Of a stretch of DNA of 10,759 bases, positions 1-7,263 are shown one piece after another (the stretch's first letter is position 1; every line of letters starts with the position of its first letter). The notes beneath the pieces were generated by a model. It ran no database searches. It saw only the letters and a list, made by a program, of their open reading frames with translations, and had not been told where the DNA came from. The position numbers and the translations under genes are program-made. This stretch comes from Bacillota bacterium. Its GTDB lineage: Bacteria; Bacillota; Sulfobacillia; JAJZYS01; JAJYTV01. The DNA lies in contig JAKAPV010000085.1 of NCBI GenBank assembly GCA_021806845.1, positions 1 through 10,759 on the forward strand, given 5' to 3'.

Positions 1-2457
1 GATCTGCGCCTCGAGCGGCGTCATGTTGAGCGGATCGATGGCCTGCAGCCGGGCGAGCGCCGGATGGGGCGCCACGGGAAAGAGTGCCAGCTGGTCGGGC
101 GGGGATTCCCGCCGCGGCAGGGCGCCATCGCGCAGCCGTGTCTCCGCGCGGCTCAGCACCGCCTCGGGGAGGCCTGCGATGCGCGCGACATCGAGGCCGT
201 AGGAGCGGCTAGCGGCGCCGGGCACGATGCGGTGCAGGAAGACGACCCGGCGTCCCTCCTCGGCGACAGCCACCGTGTGGTTGCGGATGGCGCCATGCGT
301 CTCCGCCAGCTGGCAGAGCTCCAAATAGTGCGTCGCGACGAGGGCACGGCAGCGCACGACGGAGGCGAGATACTCCGTGACGGCGGCGGCGATCGCCACG
401 CCGTCGGCCGTACCGGTGCCCCGGCCCACCTCGTCCAGCACGACGAGGCTGCGCGCCGTCGCCTCGCGCAGGATCAGGGACACTTCGAGCATCTCGGCCA
501 TGAAGGTCGAGACGCCCCGCGAGAGGTCGTCCGACGCGCCGACGCGCGTGAAGACCCTGTCGGCGAGGCCGATCTCGGCGCTCTCGGCCGGAACGAACGA
601 ACCGGCCTGCGCCATGACCTGGATGAGCGCCGCCTGCCGAAGGTACGTCGATTTGCCGCCCATGTTCGGACCGGTGATCAGCGAGAGGCGCGCGGCGCGA
701 GTATCGAGCGCCACATCGTTGGCGACGAACTGGCCCTCCGGCAGCAGGGCCTCCACCACCGGGTGGCGCGCCGCGGTCAGCACCAACACCGGCTCCTCAT
801 GCATCACCGGGCGCACATAGCGGCGCTTGCGCGCGACCTCCGCCAGGGACTGCAGGCAGTCCAGGGCGGCAAGCGCCGCGGCGCGCCGGCGGATCTCGTC
901 GGCCACGGCGAGCACTCCCTGTCGCAGGGCCTCGAGCACGGCGGTTTCGCGCTGTACGAGCTCCCGCTCCGCGCGCAGGATCAGCTCCTCCTGGCGACGC
1001 AGGTCCTCCGTGACGTAGCGCTCCGCGTTCGCCGTCGTCTGGCGCCGCTCCCACGCGGCCGGCACGAGCGCGAGGTTCGTGCGGCTGACCTCGATGTAGT
1101 AGCCGAAGACCCTGTTGAATCCGACCTTCAGGGAGCGGATCCCCGTCTCTTCCCGGGCGCGTCGCTCGAAGTCCGCAAGGTAGTCCTTCGCGCCGCCCTG
1201 GGCGGCCCGCAGCCGGTCGATCTCGGGATCGAAGCCAGTGCGCACGAAGCCGCCCTCGCGCGCGTGGGACGGCGCGTCGTCGGCAATCGCCCGCACGATT
1301 TCGCGCGCAATGGGCAGCTCCGCTTGCAGCGGCTCCGCGGCGTCCGACAGCAGGTCCGCGCGCGGCGTGCGGGCGATTTCGGCGATCTCCGGGCAGCGCC
1401 GCAGCGTCTCGCCGAGCGCGAAATACTCGCGCGGACCCGCCTGAGCGGCACCGGCGCGGGAGAGCAGGCGCTCCAGGTCGCGCACACCCGCAAGTGCGTC
1501 GCGCAGGCGCCCTCTCGAAAGGCCGTCATCCGCGAGCGCAAGAACCGCCTCGTGGCGCGCGACGATCTCGCTGCGCTCGGTGAGCGGGCGCTCCACCCAC
1601 TCGCGCAGCAGGCGCCGCCCGAGCGCGCTGCGGGTCTCGTCCAGCACCCAGAGAAGCGATCCTTCGCGCGTTCCGTCGAGCCGCTGGACAAGTTCCAGGT
1701 TGCGGCGCGTCGCAGGATCGATGCCGAGCCCGCGCTCCACCTCGTAGAGCCGTGGTGGCTCGAGGTGCGCGAGTGCCCCCCGCTGCGTCTCGCCGAGATA
1801 GGCATGTCCGAGCAGCGCCGCCTCCCGGGCCGCCGCCGGCAGGCGAAGCGTCGCATCGGCGAGCGCGCGGCGGCTCTCGTGCAGTGCCTGCGGCGACGGC
1901 TGCGGAGCCTGGGCGATGTCCTGCAGTTCCCCTGGGTCTGCGCCCGCACACAAGATCTCTGCGACGCCCGCGCGCAAGAGTTCGCGGCGTGCGCGTGCCT
2001 CGGCGTCCGGTCCCTGCAGCGCCGCCACCCGAAAGCGCCCGTGTCCGAGGTCGAGGAGGCCGAGTCCGACGTCCGCCCCCGCGCGCACGAGGACGCCGAG
2101 CCAGCGTGGCCGCTCGTCCCCCTCCGCCTGATAGGTCGCCGCGGTGACGACGCGGACGACCTCGCGGCGCACAAGGCCTTTCGTCGCCGCGGGGTCCTCC
2201 ATCTGCTCGCAGACGGCGACGCGGTAGCCGGCCTCCACCAGCCGGCCGATGTACACGTCAACCGAATGGTGCGGCACTCCGCACATCGGCGTCTTCTGGT
2301 CACGCGACGTGAGCACGATCTCCAGGAGCGGCGCCGCGATCTCGGCGTCCTCCCCGAACAGCTCATAGAAGTCCCCGAGCCGGAAGAAGAGCAGCGCCCC
2401 TGGGTTCTCCGCCTTCAGACGGTCGTACTGCTGCATCAGCGGGGTGCGCTCTGACAC
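1..2457 (-). CDS. mutS: DNA mismatch repair protein MutS (3' end cut by window edge)
   Basis: MutS recognises base mismatches and small loops in DNA and uses ATP to start repair with MutL. The frame stays open on the minus strand for 819 codons to the left edge. The last visible residues (QLALFPVAPHPAL..LNMTPLEAQI) match the usual MutS tail, so only a few codons are missing. Visible motifs: the mismatch-wedging Phe-X-Glu in GDFYELF (F30, E32); FGYYIEV in the core/clamp region (F451-V457); Walker A GPNMGGKS with K602; STFMAEM; Walker B LDE (D675, E676) followed by GRGTGTAD; ATHY with H710; and the dimer-side SRSYGLDVARIAGLP. No in-frame stop occurs. The start is GTG at 2457, 6 nt after AGGAGG (2469-2464), and 22 nt beyond the RicA-like gene, so the two are probably co-transcribed. 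mutL would be expected beyond the left edge. Identification is near certain. Confidence 0.97.
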   Translation of the reverse strand, partial: MSERTPLMQQYDRLKAENPGALLFFRLGDFYELFGEDAEIAAPLLEIVLTSRDQKTPMCGVPHHSVDVYIGRLVEAGYRVAVCEQMEDPAATKGLVRREVVRVVTAATYQAEGDERPRWLGVLVRAGADVGLGLLDLGHGRFRVAALQGPDAEARARRELLRAGVAEILCAGADPGELQDIAQAPQPSPQALHESRRALADATLRLPAAAREAALLGHAYLGETQRGALAHLEPPRLYEVERGLGIDPATRRNLELVQRLDGTREGSLLWVLDETRSALGRRLLREWVERPLTERSEIVARHEAVLALADDGLSRGRLRDALAGVRDLERLLSRAGAAQAGPREYFALGETLRRCPEIAEIARTPRADLLSDAAEPLQAELPIAREIVRAIADDAPSHAREGGFVRTGFDPEIDRLRAAQGGAKDYLADFERRAREETGIRSLKVGFNRVFGYYIEVSRTNLALVPAAWERRQTTANAERYVTEDLRRQEELILRAERELVQRETAVLEALRQGVLAVADEIRRRAAALAALDCLQSLAEVARKRRYVRPVMHEEPVLVLTAARHPVVEALLPEGQFVANDVALDTRAARLSLITGPNMGGKSTYLRQAALIQVMAQAGSFVPAESAEIGLADRVFTRVGASDDLSRGVSTFMAEMLEVSLILREATARSLVVLDEVGRGTGTADGVAIAAAVTEYLASVVRCRALVATHYLELCQLAETHGAIRNHTVAVAEEGRRVVFLHRIVPGAASRSYGLDVARIAGLPEAVLSRAETRLRDGALPRRESPPDQLALFPVAPHPALARLQAIDPLNMTPLEAQI

Positions 2458-2469
2458 GAGATCCCTCCT
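2458..2469 (-). promoter_or_regulatory. Ribosome-binding site fixing the GTG start of mutS
   Basis: On the minus strand AGGAGGGAT (2469-2461) precedes the GTG codon at 2457-2455 with 6 nt between AGGAGG and the start. It is a near-perfect Shine-Dalgarno sequence. The first in-frame ATG is the methionine at codon 8, which would put the site too far away, so GTG is the better start. Confidence 0.85.
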
Positions 2470-2479
2470 GGCCTCTGGG

Positions 2480-2764
2480 CTAGCGGGCGTGGTCGGCGCA
2501 GCCTCCCTGCGCGCCGCTCGATCTCTGCAGGTTGCCGGTCAGCGGGAAGAGGAAGACGGATGTGACATGGCGCATGAGACGCTCCGCGTTCTCCTTGGCC
2601 GCGTTGTAGGCCGCCGCCCGCGGGTCCCCGGCGTCCAGGGAGTCCTCTCCCCCGGCCTGCGCGAGCGCCGCCTCGCAGCGCTGCAGTTCCTCGATCTCCG
2701 CGGACTGGGCTACGGCGTCCGCGAGTTCGCGCGCACGGCGCAGGATCTCCTGGCGGGATTTCAC
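2480..2764 (-). CDS. Short RicA (YmcA)/YlbF-family protein
   Basis: A 94-aa protein between miaB and mutS, the place occupied by ymcA (ricA) in Bacillus. In B. subtilis RicA, YlbF (RicF) and YaaT (RicT) form an Fe-S-containing complex that affects RNase Y-dependent mRNA maturation, sporulation, competence and biofilm formation. The N-terminus (KSRQEILRRARELADAVAQSAEIEELQRCEAAL) resembles the YmcA first helix. The tail VTSVFLFPLTGNL followed by GGC resembles the PTGN-plus-cysteine tail of YlbF. Bacillus members are about 140-150 aa; here the middle helical part looks about 45 residues shorter. Only C29 and C90 are present, fewer than a cluster-binding member would usually offer. The start is GTG at 2764, overlapping the miaB stop by 4 nt (GTGA), which suggests translational coupling. 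Family assignment is by eye plus synteny; which paralogue it matches is uncertain. Confidence 0.75.
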   Translation of the reverse strand: MKSRQEILRRARELADAVAQSAEIEELQRCEAALAQAGGEDSLDAGDPRAAAYNAAKENAERLMRHVTSVFLFPLTGNLQRSSGAQGGCADHAR

Positions 2765-4089
2765 AGGGGCTCACCCCCCAGAGTCCACGTATTCGTACGC
2801 AGGACGCGCACTCTGCGGAGCTCCCCGGCCCACGCCGGATCGCCGGGGAAGACGACGGGCTGGTTGTGGCGCGTCCGCCCCATCAGGCGCTGGGCGTTCT
2901 TCTTGGAGATGCCCTCGACGAGCACCTCCACCTCGGTGCCGATCGCGCGCTCGTTCGCGTCGCGCGAGAGATGGTCTGTCACCTCGATCAGGCGGGCCAG
3001 CCGCTCCTTCTTGAGCGCGAGCGGGATCTGCTCGGGAAAGTCCGCGGCCGGCGTTCCCTTGCGGGGTGAGTACATGAATGTGTACGACTTGTCGAAGCGC
3101 AGCTGCTTGCAGAGGTCGAGCGTCGCCTGAAAGTCCTCCTCCGTCTCGCCAGGAAAGCCGACGATCAGGTCGGTGGTGATCGAGGCGCTCGGCACCGCCT
3201 GGCGGATGCGCTCGATCAGGTCGACGTAGCGCTCGCGCGTGTAGCCGCGCGCCATGCGCCGCAGCATGTGGTTGGCCCCGGACTGCACGGGGACGTGGAA
3301 GTGCTCGCAGACTTTCCTCGTCTGCGCGATCGCCTCCACCATCTCCTGGGTGAAGTCGCGGGGGTGCGAGGTCGTGTAGCGGATCCGCTCGAGTCCATCG
3401 ACCTCGTCGAGCGCGAAGAGCAGTGTCGCGAAGTTGATGCCGCCTCCGGGCAGGTCCTTGCCATAGGCGTTGACGTTCTGGCCGAGCAGCGTGACCTCGC
3501 GTACGCCCTCGCGCACGAGCGCCTCCACCTCGGATACGATCTCCGCCACCGGCCGGGACATCTCGCGGCCGCGCACGTAGGGCACGATGCAGTATGTGCA
3601 GCGCTTGTCGCAGCCCCGCAGGATCGTTACCCACGCGCTGACGCCGCCCTGGCGCACGCCGCGCGGGAAGACCGGCATCTCCTCTGGCTCCGCCGCGACG
3701 TCGACGAGGGGCAGCGCCCTGGTGCGGCTCGCCGAGAAGAGATCGGGGAAGCGGCGCAGGTTGTGCGTTCCGAGGATCAGGTTCACGTGCGGATAGCGCT
3801 GCGCCATCGCGTCGGCAACGCCCGGCTGCTGCGTCATGCAGCCCGCGACGCCGATGAACAGCTCCGGGCGCTGCGCCTTCAGCGCCTTCAGCTCGCCGAG
3901 CCGTCCGTACGCCCGGTCCTCGGCCGATTCGCGCACACAGCAGGTGTTGATCATGACGACGTCCGCCTCGGACACTTCGTCAGTCCAGGTATAGCCAAGC
4001 TCCTCGAGGTATGCGAGGAGAATCTCGGAGTCGTTCTCGTTCATCTGGCAGCCATAGGTGTCGATGTGGCACGTGGGCCGCAAATCCAT
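2761..4089 (-). CDS. miaB: tRNA-2-methylthio-N6-dimethylallyladenosine synthase MiaB
   Basis: MiaB is a radical-SAM methylthiotransferase that adds a methylthio group to i6A37 of tRNAs reading UNN codons. The 442-aa protein has the full architecture. The N-terminal UPF0004 domain carries three cluster cysteines: C14 (TYGCQMN), C50 (INTCCVRES) and C84 (VAGCMTQQ). The radical-SAM core has C160-x3-C164-x2-C167 in RGCDKRCTYCIVPYVRGRE, then LLGQNVNAYG, TSHPRDF, HVPVQSG and DLIVGFPGETEEDF. A C-terminal TRAM domain spans about 377-440. The cysteine next to C50 (C51) is an extra residue. ATG at 4089 is supported by GGAGG seven nt upstream. It is the first visible gene of the minus-strand operon miaB-ricA-like-mutS. 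The QNVNAYG and SHPRDF motifs favour MiaB over RimO or MtaB. Confidence 0.97.
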   Translation of the reverse strand: MDLRPTCHIDTYGCQMNENDSEILLAYLEELGYTWTDEVSEADVVMINTCCVRESAEDRAYGRLGELKALKAQRPELFIGVAGCMTQQPGVADAMAQRYPHVNLILGTHNLRRFPDLFSASRTRALPLVDVAAEPEEMPVFPRGVRQGGVSAWVTILRGCDKRCTYCIVPYVRGREMSRPVAEIVSEVEALVREGVREVTLLGQNVNAYGKDLPGGGINFATLLFALDEVDGLERIRYTTSHPRDFTQEMVEAIAQTRKVCEHFHVPVQSGANHMLRRMARGYTRERYVDLIERIRQAVPSASITTDLIVGFPGETEEDFQATLDLCKQLRFDKSYTFMYSPRKGTPAADFPEQIPLALKKERLARLIEVTDHLSRDANERAIGTEVEVLVEGISKKNAQRLMGRTRHNQPVVFPGDPAWAGELRRVRVLRTNTWTLGGEPL

Positions 4090-4118
4090 GCAGCATCCTC
4101 CATCGCCGGTCTATCGGC

Positions 4119-4127
4119 AGTATAGCA
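4119..4127 (-). promoter_or_regulatory. Candidate extended -10 promoter for the miaB operon
   Basis: Read on the minus strand, TGCTATACT (4127-4119) fits an extended -10 element (TGn followed by a hexamer one base from TATAAT), about 30 nt before the miaB ATG. No good -35 hexamer sits at 17 nt; TTGCCG further upstream pairs better with an alternative TATACC at 16 nt. This is a sequence match only. Confidence 0.4.
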
Positions 4128-4249
4128 TTGGGTATATGCCTGCGGCAGTTGACGGCAATCGCCGCGTTGTCCCCAGAGTTTTCTACAAAGTCCACAGCCT
4201 GCGACACGCGCTCTAGACGACAGGGAGCGCCAGTTCACGGCGGGATTCG

Positions 4250-4265
4250 ACAACGTTGTGCACAA
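4250..4265. repeat. Overlapping palindromes ACAA-CG-TTGT-GC-ACAA
   Basis: Two perfect 10-bp palindromes, ACAACGTTGT (4250-4259) and TTGTGCACAA (4256-4265), share the central TTGT. This gives three alternating 4-nt arms, an arrangement that could serve as an operator for a dimeric regulator. It lies about 160 bp upstream of miaB and 900 bp upstream of the propeller gene. Function is inferred only. Confidence 0.35.
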
Positions 4266-4818
4266 AGTGCGCTGCTCTGGCTAGCGGATCGTGTCGGATT
4301 GCTCGCAGAGTTCTCGCCAGCGACTACAAGGCGGGGCGCGCGGTCGGTGCTCTGCTGCGCCGTATGCTGACGGCACGTGGCGATCCGCGCTCCCGCATGC
4401 GCCTTTTGCGCACGATATGGCTGCCCCCGCCGAGAAGTTGCGGGAAATGTCGTCGCGCGCGGGTGCGGTCGGCTGCCCGCGGAGTCGCTCAGGTGCCCTG
4501 CGACGGCGAACCCGCGCGCCCATCCTTGCTGCTTCGCCCCGCGACGAACGGCGCAGGCAGCCGCCAGCGTTCCGTCTACGTTCCACGGTGTGACGCCCTC
4601 GCGTGCCGAACTGCGCACTGTCGATGGCTGCTACGACCCGATCGCGCGCTTTCGCGACGACCCCCTGAACTCCGCTCTTCTGAAGATGGCGGGCGGTCGA
4701 CATCGCCCTTCACCTTGCGAAACTTCCTGGCTCCGGTCGATGCGGTCTACACTTCTTGGCAGTGACTGGCGGTCTGCTCTATGGCGGGAACCGGTTTCCA
4801 CATGGCTGTCACTCGCAA

Positions 4819-4853
4819 GGATCCGCAGATGCTGCCCGCGACTCTGTGGATCC
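4819..4853. repeat. Inverted repeat / potential RNA hairpin 1
   Basis: GGATCCGCAG (4819-4828) can pair with CTGTGGATCC (4844-4853) over 10 consecutive positions, nine Watson-Crick and one G-U, around a 15-nt loop. It is the first of a close series of hairpins upstream of the propeller gene. No U-tract follows, so it is not an ordinary terminator. Confidence 0.55.
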
Positions 4854-4860
4854 GCGCGCA

Positions 4861-4896
4861 GGCGTGGCTCGGATCTCAGGGTACGAGATCCACGCC
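4861..4896. repeat. Inverted repeat / potential RNA hairpin 2
   Basis: GGATCTC (4871-4877) and GAGATCC (4885-4891) are perfect arms around a 7-nt loop. Outside them GGCGT (4861-4865) pairs with ACGCC (4892-4896), leaving a 5-nt bulge on the left side, for 12 pairs in all. The right outer arm can instead pair with the adjacent GGCG in a small CGCC-TTC-GGCG hairpin (4893-4903), so two alternative folds exist. Confidence 0.55.
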
Positions 4897-4944
4897 TTCG
4901 GCGCCTGACCCTTCCGGCAGGGGACGCTCGTCGTCGCGCGCTAC

Positions 4945-4965
4945 CGTCACGGCATGGCCGTGGCG
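4945..4965. repeat. Inverted repeat / potential RNA hairpin with ATG triloop
   Basis: CGTCACGGC (4945-4953) and GCCGTGGCG (4957-4965) pair over nine positions with one G-U and a three-base loop ATG. Its right arm overlaps the left arm of the next hairpin, so the two compete. Confidence 0.5.
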
Positions 4966-4988
4966 CTGTTCCCTCCTTCGGGAGCGCC
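4962..4988. repeat. Inverted repeat / potential RNA hairpin competing with the previous one
   Basis: GGCGCT (4962-4967) pairs with AGCGCC (4983-4988), and inside CCC (4971-4973) pairs with GGG (4980-4982) after a 3-nt bulge, leaving a 6-nt loop. A CTCC-TTCG-GGAG tetraloop is an alternative. The stem is followed by a short pyrimidine stretch (CCTCTTTT at 4995-5002) starting 6 nt later, too distant for a classical intrinsic terminator. Confidence 0.45.
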
Positions 4989-5160
4989 GAAGATCCTCTT
5001 TTCGCGGTCAGCCGCGGTTCCTTGCCCCTATCCCGCGGGTTCAGTCAACCTCACCGACCAATACGGCCTTTGACGCTCCTTTCACGGACAAGTCGGCGAC
5101 AACTGTGCCTGCTGCTTCACATTGCGAGCAGTATGATGCCACCAAGGAGCGTGCAAGGCC

Positions 5161-7263
5161 GTGCGTAGATCCAACGGGAAGTGGCTCGGAGCGATAGCTC
5201 TGACCTTGGTCGTCGTCGGAACTGTCGCGGCAGTGGTTCTCCTGCACCTGCCGATCCGGCCGCCAGCGGGTGTCGCCAGCCCGTCTGGCGCGGCGCCAGC
5301 ACTGAACGTCGTGCAGCGCGTGGCCGGCACGATCCATGCCGCGCGCGGCGCGGCGGCCCAGGGGCAGCAGCCGGCGGTTGCCATACAGTTCCAAGGCGCC
5401 TTGCAGGGCTGGGCGATCGTCGGCTGTGGTTATGGCCCGCCCTCGACGCCCGGGGGGCCATCGCCCATGAATCCTTGTACGATCATTGGAACGAAGGATG
5501 GCGGAGCCAGCTGGCATGAGGAGCTGACCACCAAGGCGCAGCTCACCGAGCTCTCGTTCCTTAGCGCCGCCGATGGGTTCGCGTGGACTGGTGCCGGCTT
5601 CTGTGCTTCCGGGAGCTGCCCGACAACGATCTACTCCACAACGGACGGCGGCAGGACCTGGACGCCAAGTTATCGGGGGCCGAGTGCGTTTTCAGGTGTA
5701 ACCTTCGCCTCGCCGACCGCAGCATGGGCCGCCTCCTCCGGGGTGCTCATGCGTTCGACGGATGGCGCGCATACATTCACGCAAGCTCTCGCTACGAATA
5801 CGTGCAGTTTCGAGAACGTCGGTTTCAACGGAGCGGTCGGGATTGCGGTCGGTAGCGGCCCACAAGGGGTCTGCGCCTACCGCACGACGAATGGTGGCGG
5901 CTCTTGGTCGTCATGGATTGCGGGCCTTCAATCGCCGCAGATCGCTTCCGCGTTCGACGCGTTCATCCAGGCCTCCGGTCTCTCCGCGGCTGTCGGGGGG
6001 CCCGTGAAAGCGGCGGGAGCATGCATCGCGGGAACTGCCCAATCGACGGGGGCCGAGAGCGCATGGCTCACGGTGGTGTGCAATCCGATCAACCCTGACA
6101 TGCTCGCCGTCATGCATACCTCAGATGGCGGCTTATCCTGGCGTCTTGCGTGGTCTACTCCCGGATGTCTGATGGCGTGTCAGTCCAGCGGCGGCAGCCA
6201 GGACGCGCTCTTCTTTCTTGGCGGTGCAGCATGGCGCGCGGCGCCGAGCGGGGTTGCCCGAAGCACTGATGGAGGGCGCAATTGGACGCCGGGGGAGCAA
6301 CTCTGCACGAGCACGCAGTGCCTGCCGGCTCTCGACTTCCTGAACACGGACAGGGGCTTCGCGGCGAGTGGAGCCGGCATCTTTGCGACCAGAGACGGCG
6401 GGACGTCGTGGACGCGAATCTGGCCGTCATCGGGCCCTGGGCAACTGGCGACGGTTTCGCTGGTAACCGGCATGGTCGGCTTCGCGGTACCGCAAATCGC
6501 ACCGGGCACAATCATCGAGACGAGGGATGGGGGCCGTACTTGGCAGCGGTACGCCACGGCGCCCAAGGGTGTCAACCTGACATCCATCGACTTTCTCTCC
6601 ACGCGCATGGGATTTGCCTATGGAACCCGGCTAGGGGTGAACGTACTTCTCTTCACGAGTGACAACGGCCGGAGTTACCACTCGATCCCGCTGCCAGATG
6701 GGCAGTTCGGTACCATCCAGGTGGCGCAGCTCGCGTTCGTCACTTCGAAGGTCGGCATGGCGATTGACGCCTTCGGCAATGCGTGGCGAACCGCGGATGG
6801 CGGGCGGCGCTGGACGCCCGCGGGGCAGTTCCCGCTTGGCCATCCGCAACAGGTGACATGGGCGAACACGCATCAGGTCTACGCCACGGCCTTTCTCAAG
6901 GCGTTCGCAAAGTCCGGTTCGCGCACGCAGCTTGGAGGACGCTTCGGACTCCTGGAATCGAGCGACGGCGGGCGAAGCTGGACGCCTGTCGCCGATTGGC
7001 CCTGGCCGCCCGCCAAGGGACAGTTCAACTCCTCGGCAGTCGCGGCGCATGGAAGGAATCTTTGGATCTTTGCACTTGGCGGTCTTCTGCATAGCACAGA
7101 TGGGGGACGCACCTGGACGGAGATCCGCTTACAGACATCTCAGATTCTCCCTTCAACGCTTGCCTTTGCGGACAATTTCCATGGCTGGCTGCTTACGAGC
7201 GGGCAGCTTTACGCGACGGCAGATGGAGGAACGACGTGGGAACAGGTGGCACTGTCACACTGA
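5161..7263 (+). CDS. Membrane-anchored Asp-box (BNR/YCF48-like) repeat protein
   Basis: A 700-aa exported protein. After RRSNGK, residues about 8-29 (WLGAIALTLVVVGTVAAVVLLH) form a signal anchor with no obvious cleavage site. The rest carries 13 Asp-box motifs of the form S/T-x-D-G-G-x-S/T-W, with the Asp (or Asn) at residues 113, 162, 201, 244, 322, 370, 412, 456, 501, 546, 602, 647 and 688. Repeats 3, 4 and 9 are degenerate (STDGAHTF, TTNGGGSW, TSDNGRSY). This spacing is typical of beta-propellers of the sialidase/YCF48/Vps10 type. No sialidase catalytic set is evident, so a scaffold, binding or assembly role is as likely as an enzyme. Twelve cysteines, all between residues 89 and 387, suggest extracytoplasmic disulfides. 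The GTG start at 5161 follows AAGGAG at 5144-5149, an 11-nt spacing that is rather long. Specific function unknown. Confidence 0.88.
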   Translation: MRRSNGKWLGAIALTLVVVGTVAAVVLLHLPIRPPAGVASPSGAAPALNVVQRVAGTIHAARGAAAQGQQPAVAIQFQGALQGWAIVGCGYGPPSTPGGPSPMNPCTIIGTKDGGASWHEELTTKAQLTELSFLSAADGFAWTGAGFCASGSCPTTIYSTTDGGRTWTPSYRGPSAFSGVTFASPTAAWAASSGVLMRSTDGAHTFTQALATNTCSFENVGFNGAVGIAVGSGPQGVCAYRTTNGGGSWSSWIAGLQSPQIASAFDAFIQASGLSAAVGGPVKAAGACIAGTAQSTGAESAWLTVVCNPINPDMLAVMHTSDGGLSWRLAWSTPGCLMACQSSGGSQDALFFLGGAAWRAAPSGVARSTDGGRNWTPGEQLCTSTQCLPALDFLNTDRGFAASGAGIFATRDGGTSWTRIWPSSGPGQLATVSLVTGMVGFAVPQIAPGTIIETRDGGRTWQRYATAPKGVNLTSIDFLSTRMGFAYGTRLGVNVLLFTSDNGRSYHSIPLPDGQFGTIQVAQLAFVTSKVGMAIDAFGNAWRTADGGRRWTPAGQFPLGHPQQVTWANTHQVYATAFLKAFAKSGSRTQLGGRFGLLESSDGGRSWTPVADWPWPPAKGQFNSSAVAAHGRNLWIFALGGLLHSTDGGRTWTEIRLQTSQILPSTLAFADNFHGWLLTSGQLYATADGGTTWEQVALSH

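Larger units (their letters stand above)
4090..5160. other. About 1.07 kb without a convincing gene between divergent operons
   Basis: The gap separates the leftward miaB operon from the rightward propeller gene. Several open frames cross it on both strands, the longest 4377-5168 (plus). Their translations are rich in Arg, Ser, Pro and Cys without hydrophobic patterning or any family motif, and none has a clear ribosome-binding site, so they are judged chance frames in GC-rich DNA. No tRNA, tmRNA, SRP RNA, RNase P RNA or T-box consensus was recognised. What can be seen is the miaB promoter region at the left, a palindromic triplet at 4250-4265, and a cluster of hairpins at 4819-5016. A decayed gene or an unrecognised RNA remains possible. 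Confidence 0.6.

Noticed and set aside
1128..2366. A 412-codon minus-strand frame inside mutS
   Set aside because: It is out of frame with mutS, rich in Arg and Ser with no hydrophobic core pattern, and has no ribosome-binding site.
64..2454. A 796-codon open frame on the plus strand
   Set aside because: It is exactly antisense and codon-aligned to mutS. Its translation is Arg/Ala/Leu-rich without any domain, while the minus strand gives every MutS motif. GC-rich codon use leaves the complement free of stops.
4281..4703. A 140-codon minus-strand frame upstream of miaB
   Set aside because: The start of the translation looks mildly protein-like, but the remainder is Arg/Ala/Gly-rich and no family or ribosome-binding site supports it. 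A weak candidate at best.
5132..5137. TATGAT as a -10 element for the propeller gene
   Set aside because: It lacks a -35 partner at 16-18 bp, and transcription from it would begin on top of the ribosome-binding site at 5144-5149.
4377..5168. A 263-codon plus-strand frame in the intergenic region
   Set aside because: No good Shine-Dalgarno, low-complexity Arg/Ser/Pro/Leu translation, and no recognisable family. It also runs across the hairpin cluster.
5161..7263. Sialidase (neuraminidase) activity for the Asp-box protein
   Set aside because: Asp-boxes occur in many non-enzymatic propellers. No FRIP-like arginine motif or catalytic Tyr/Glu set could be identified.
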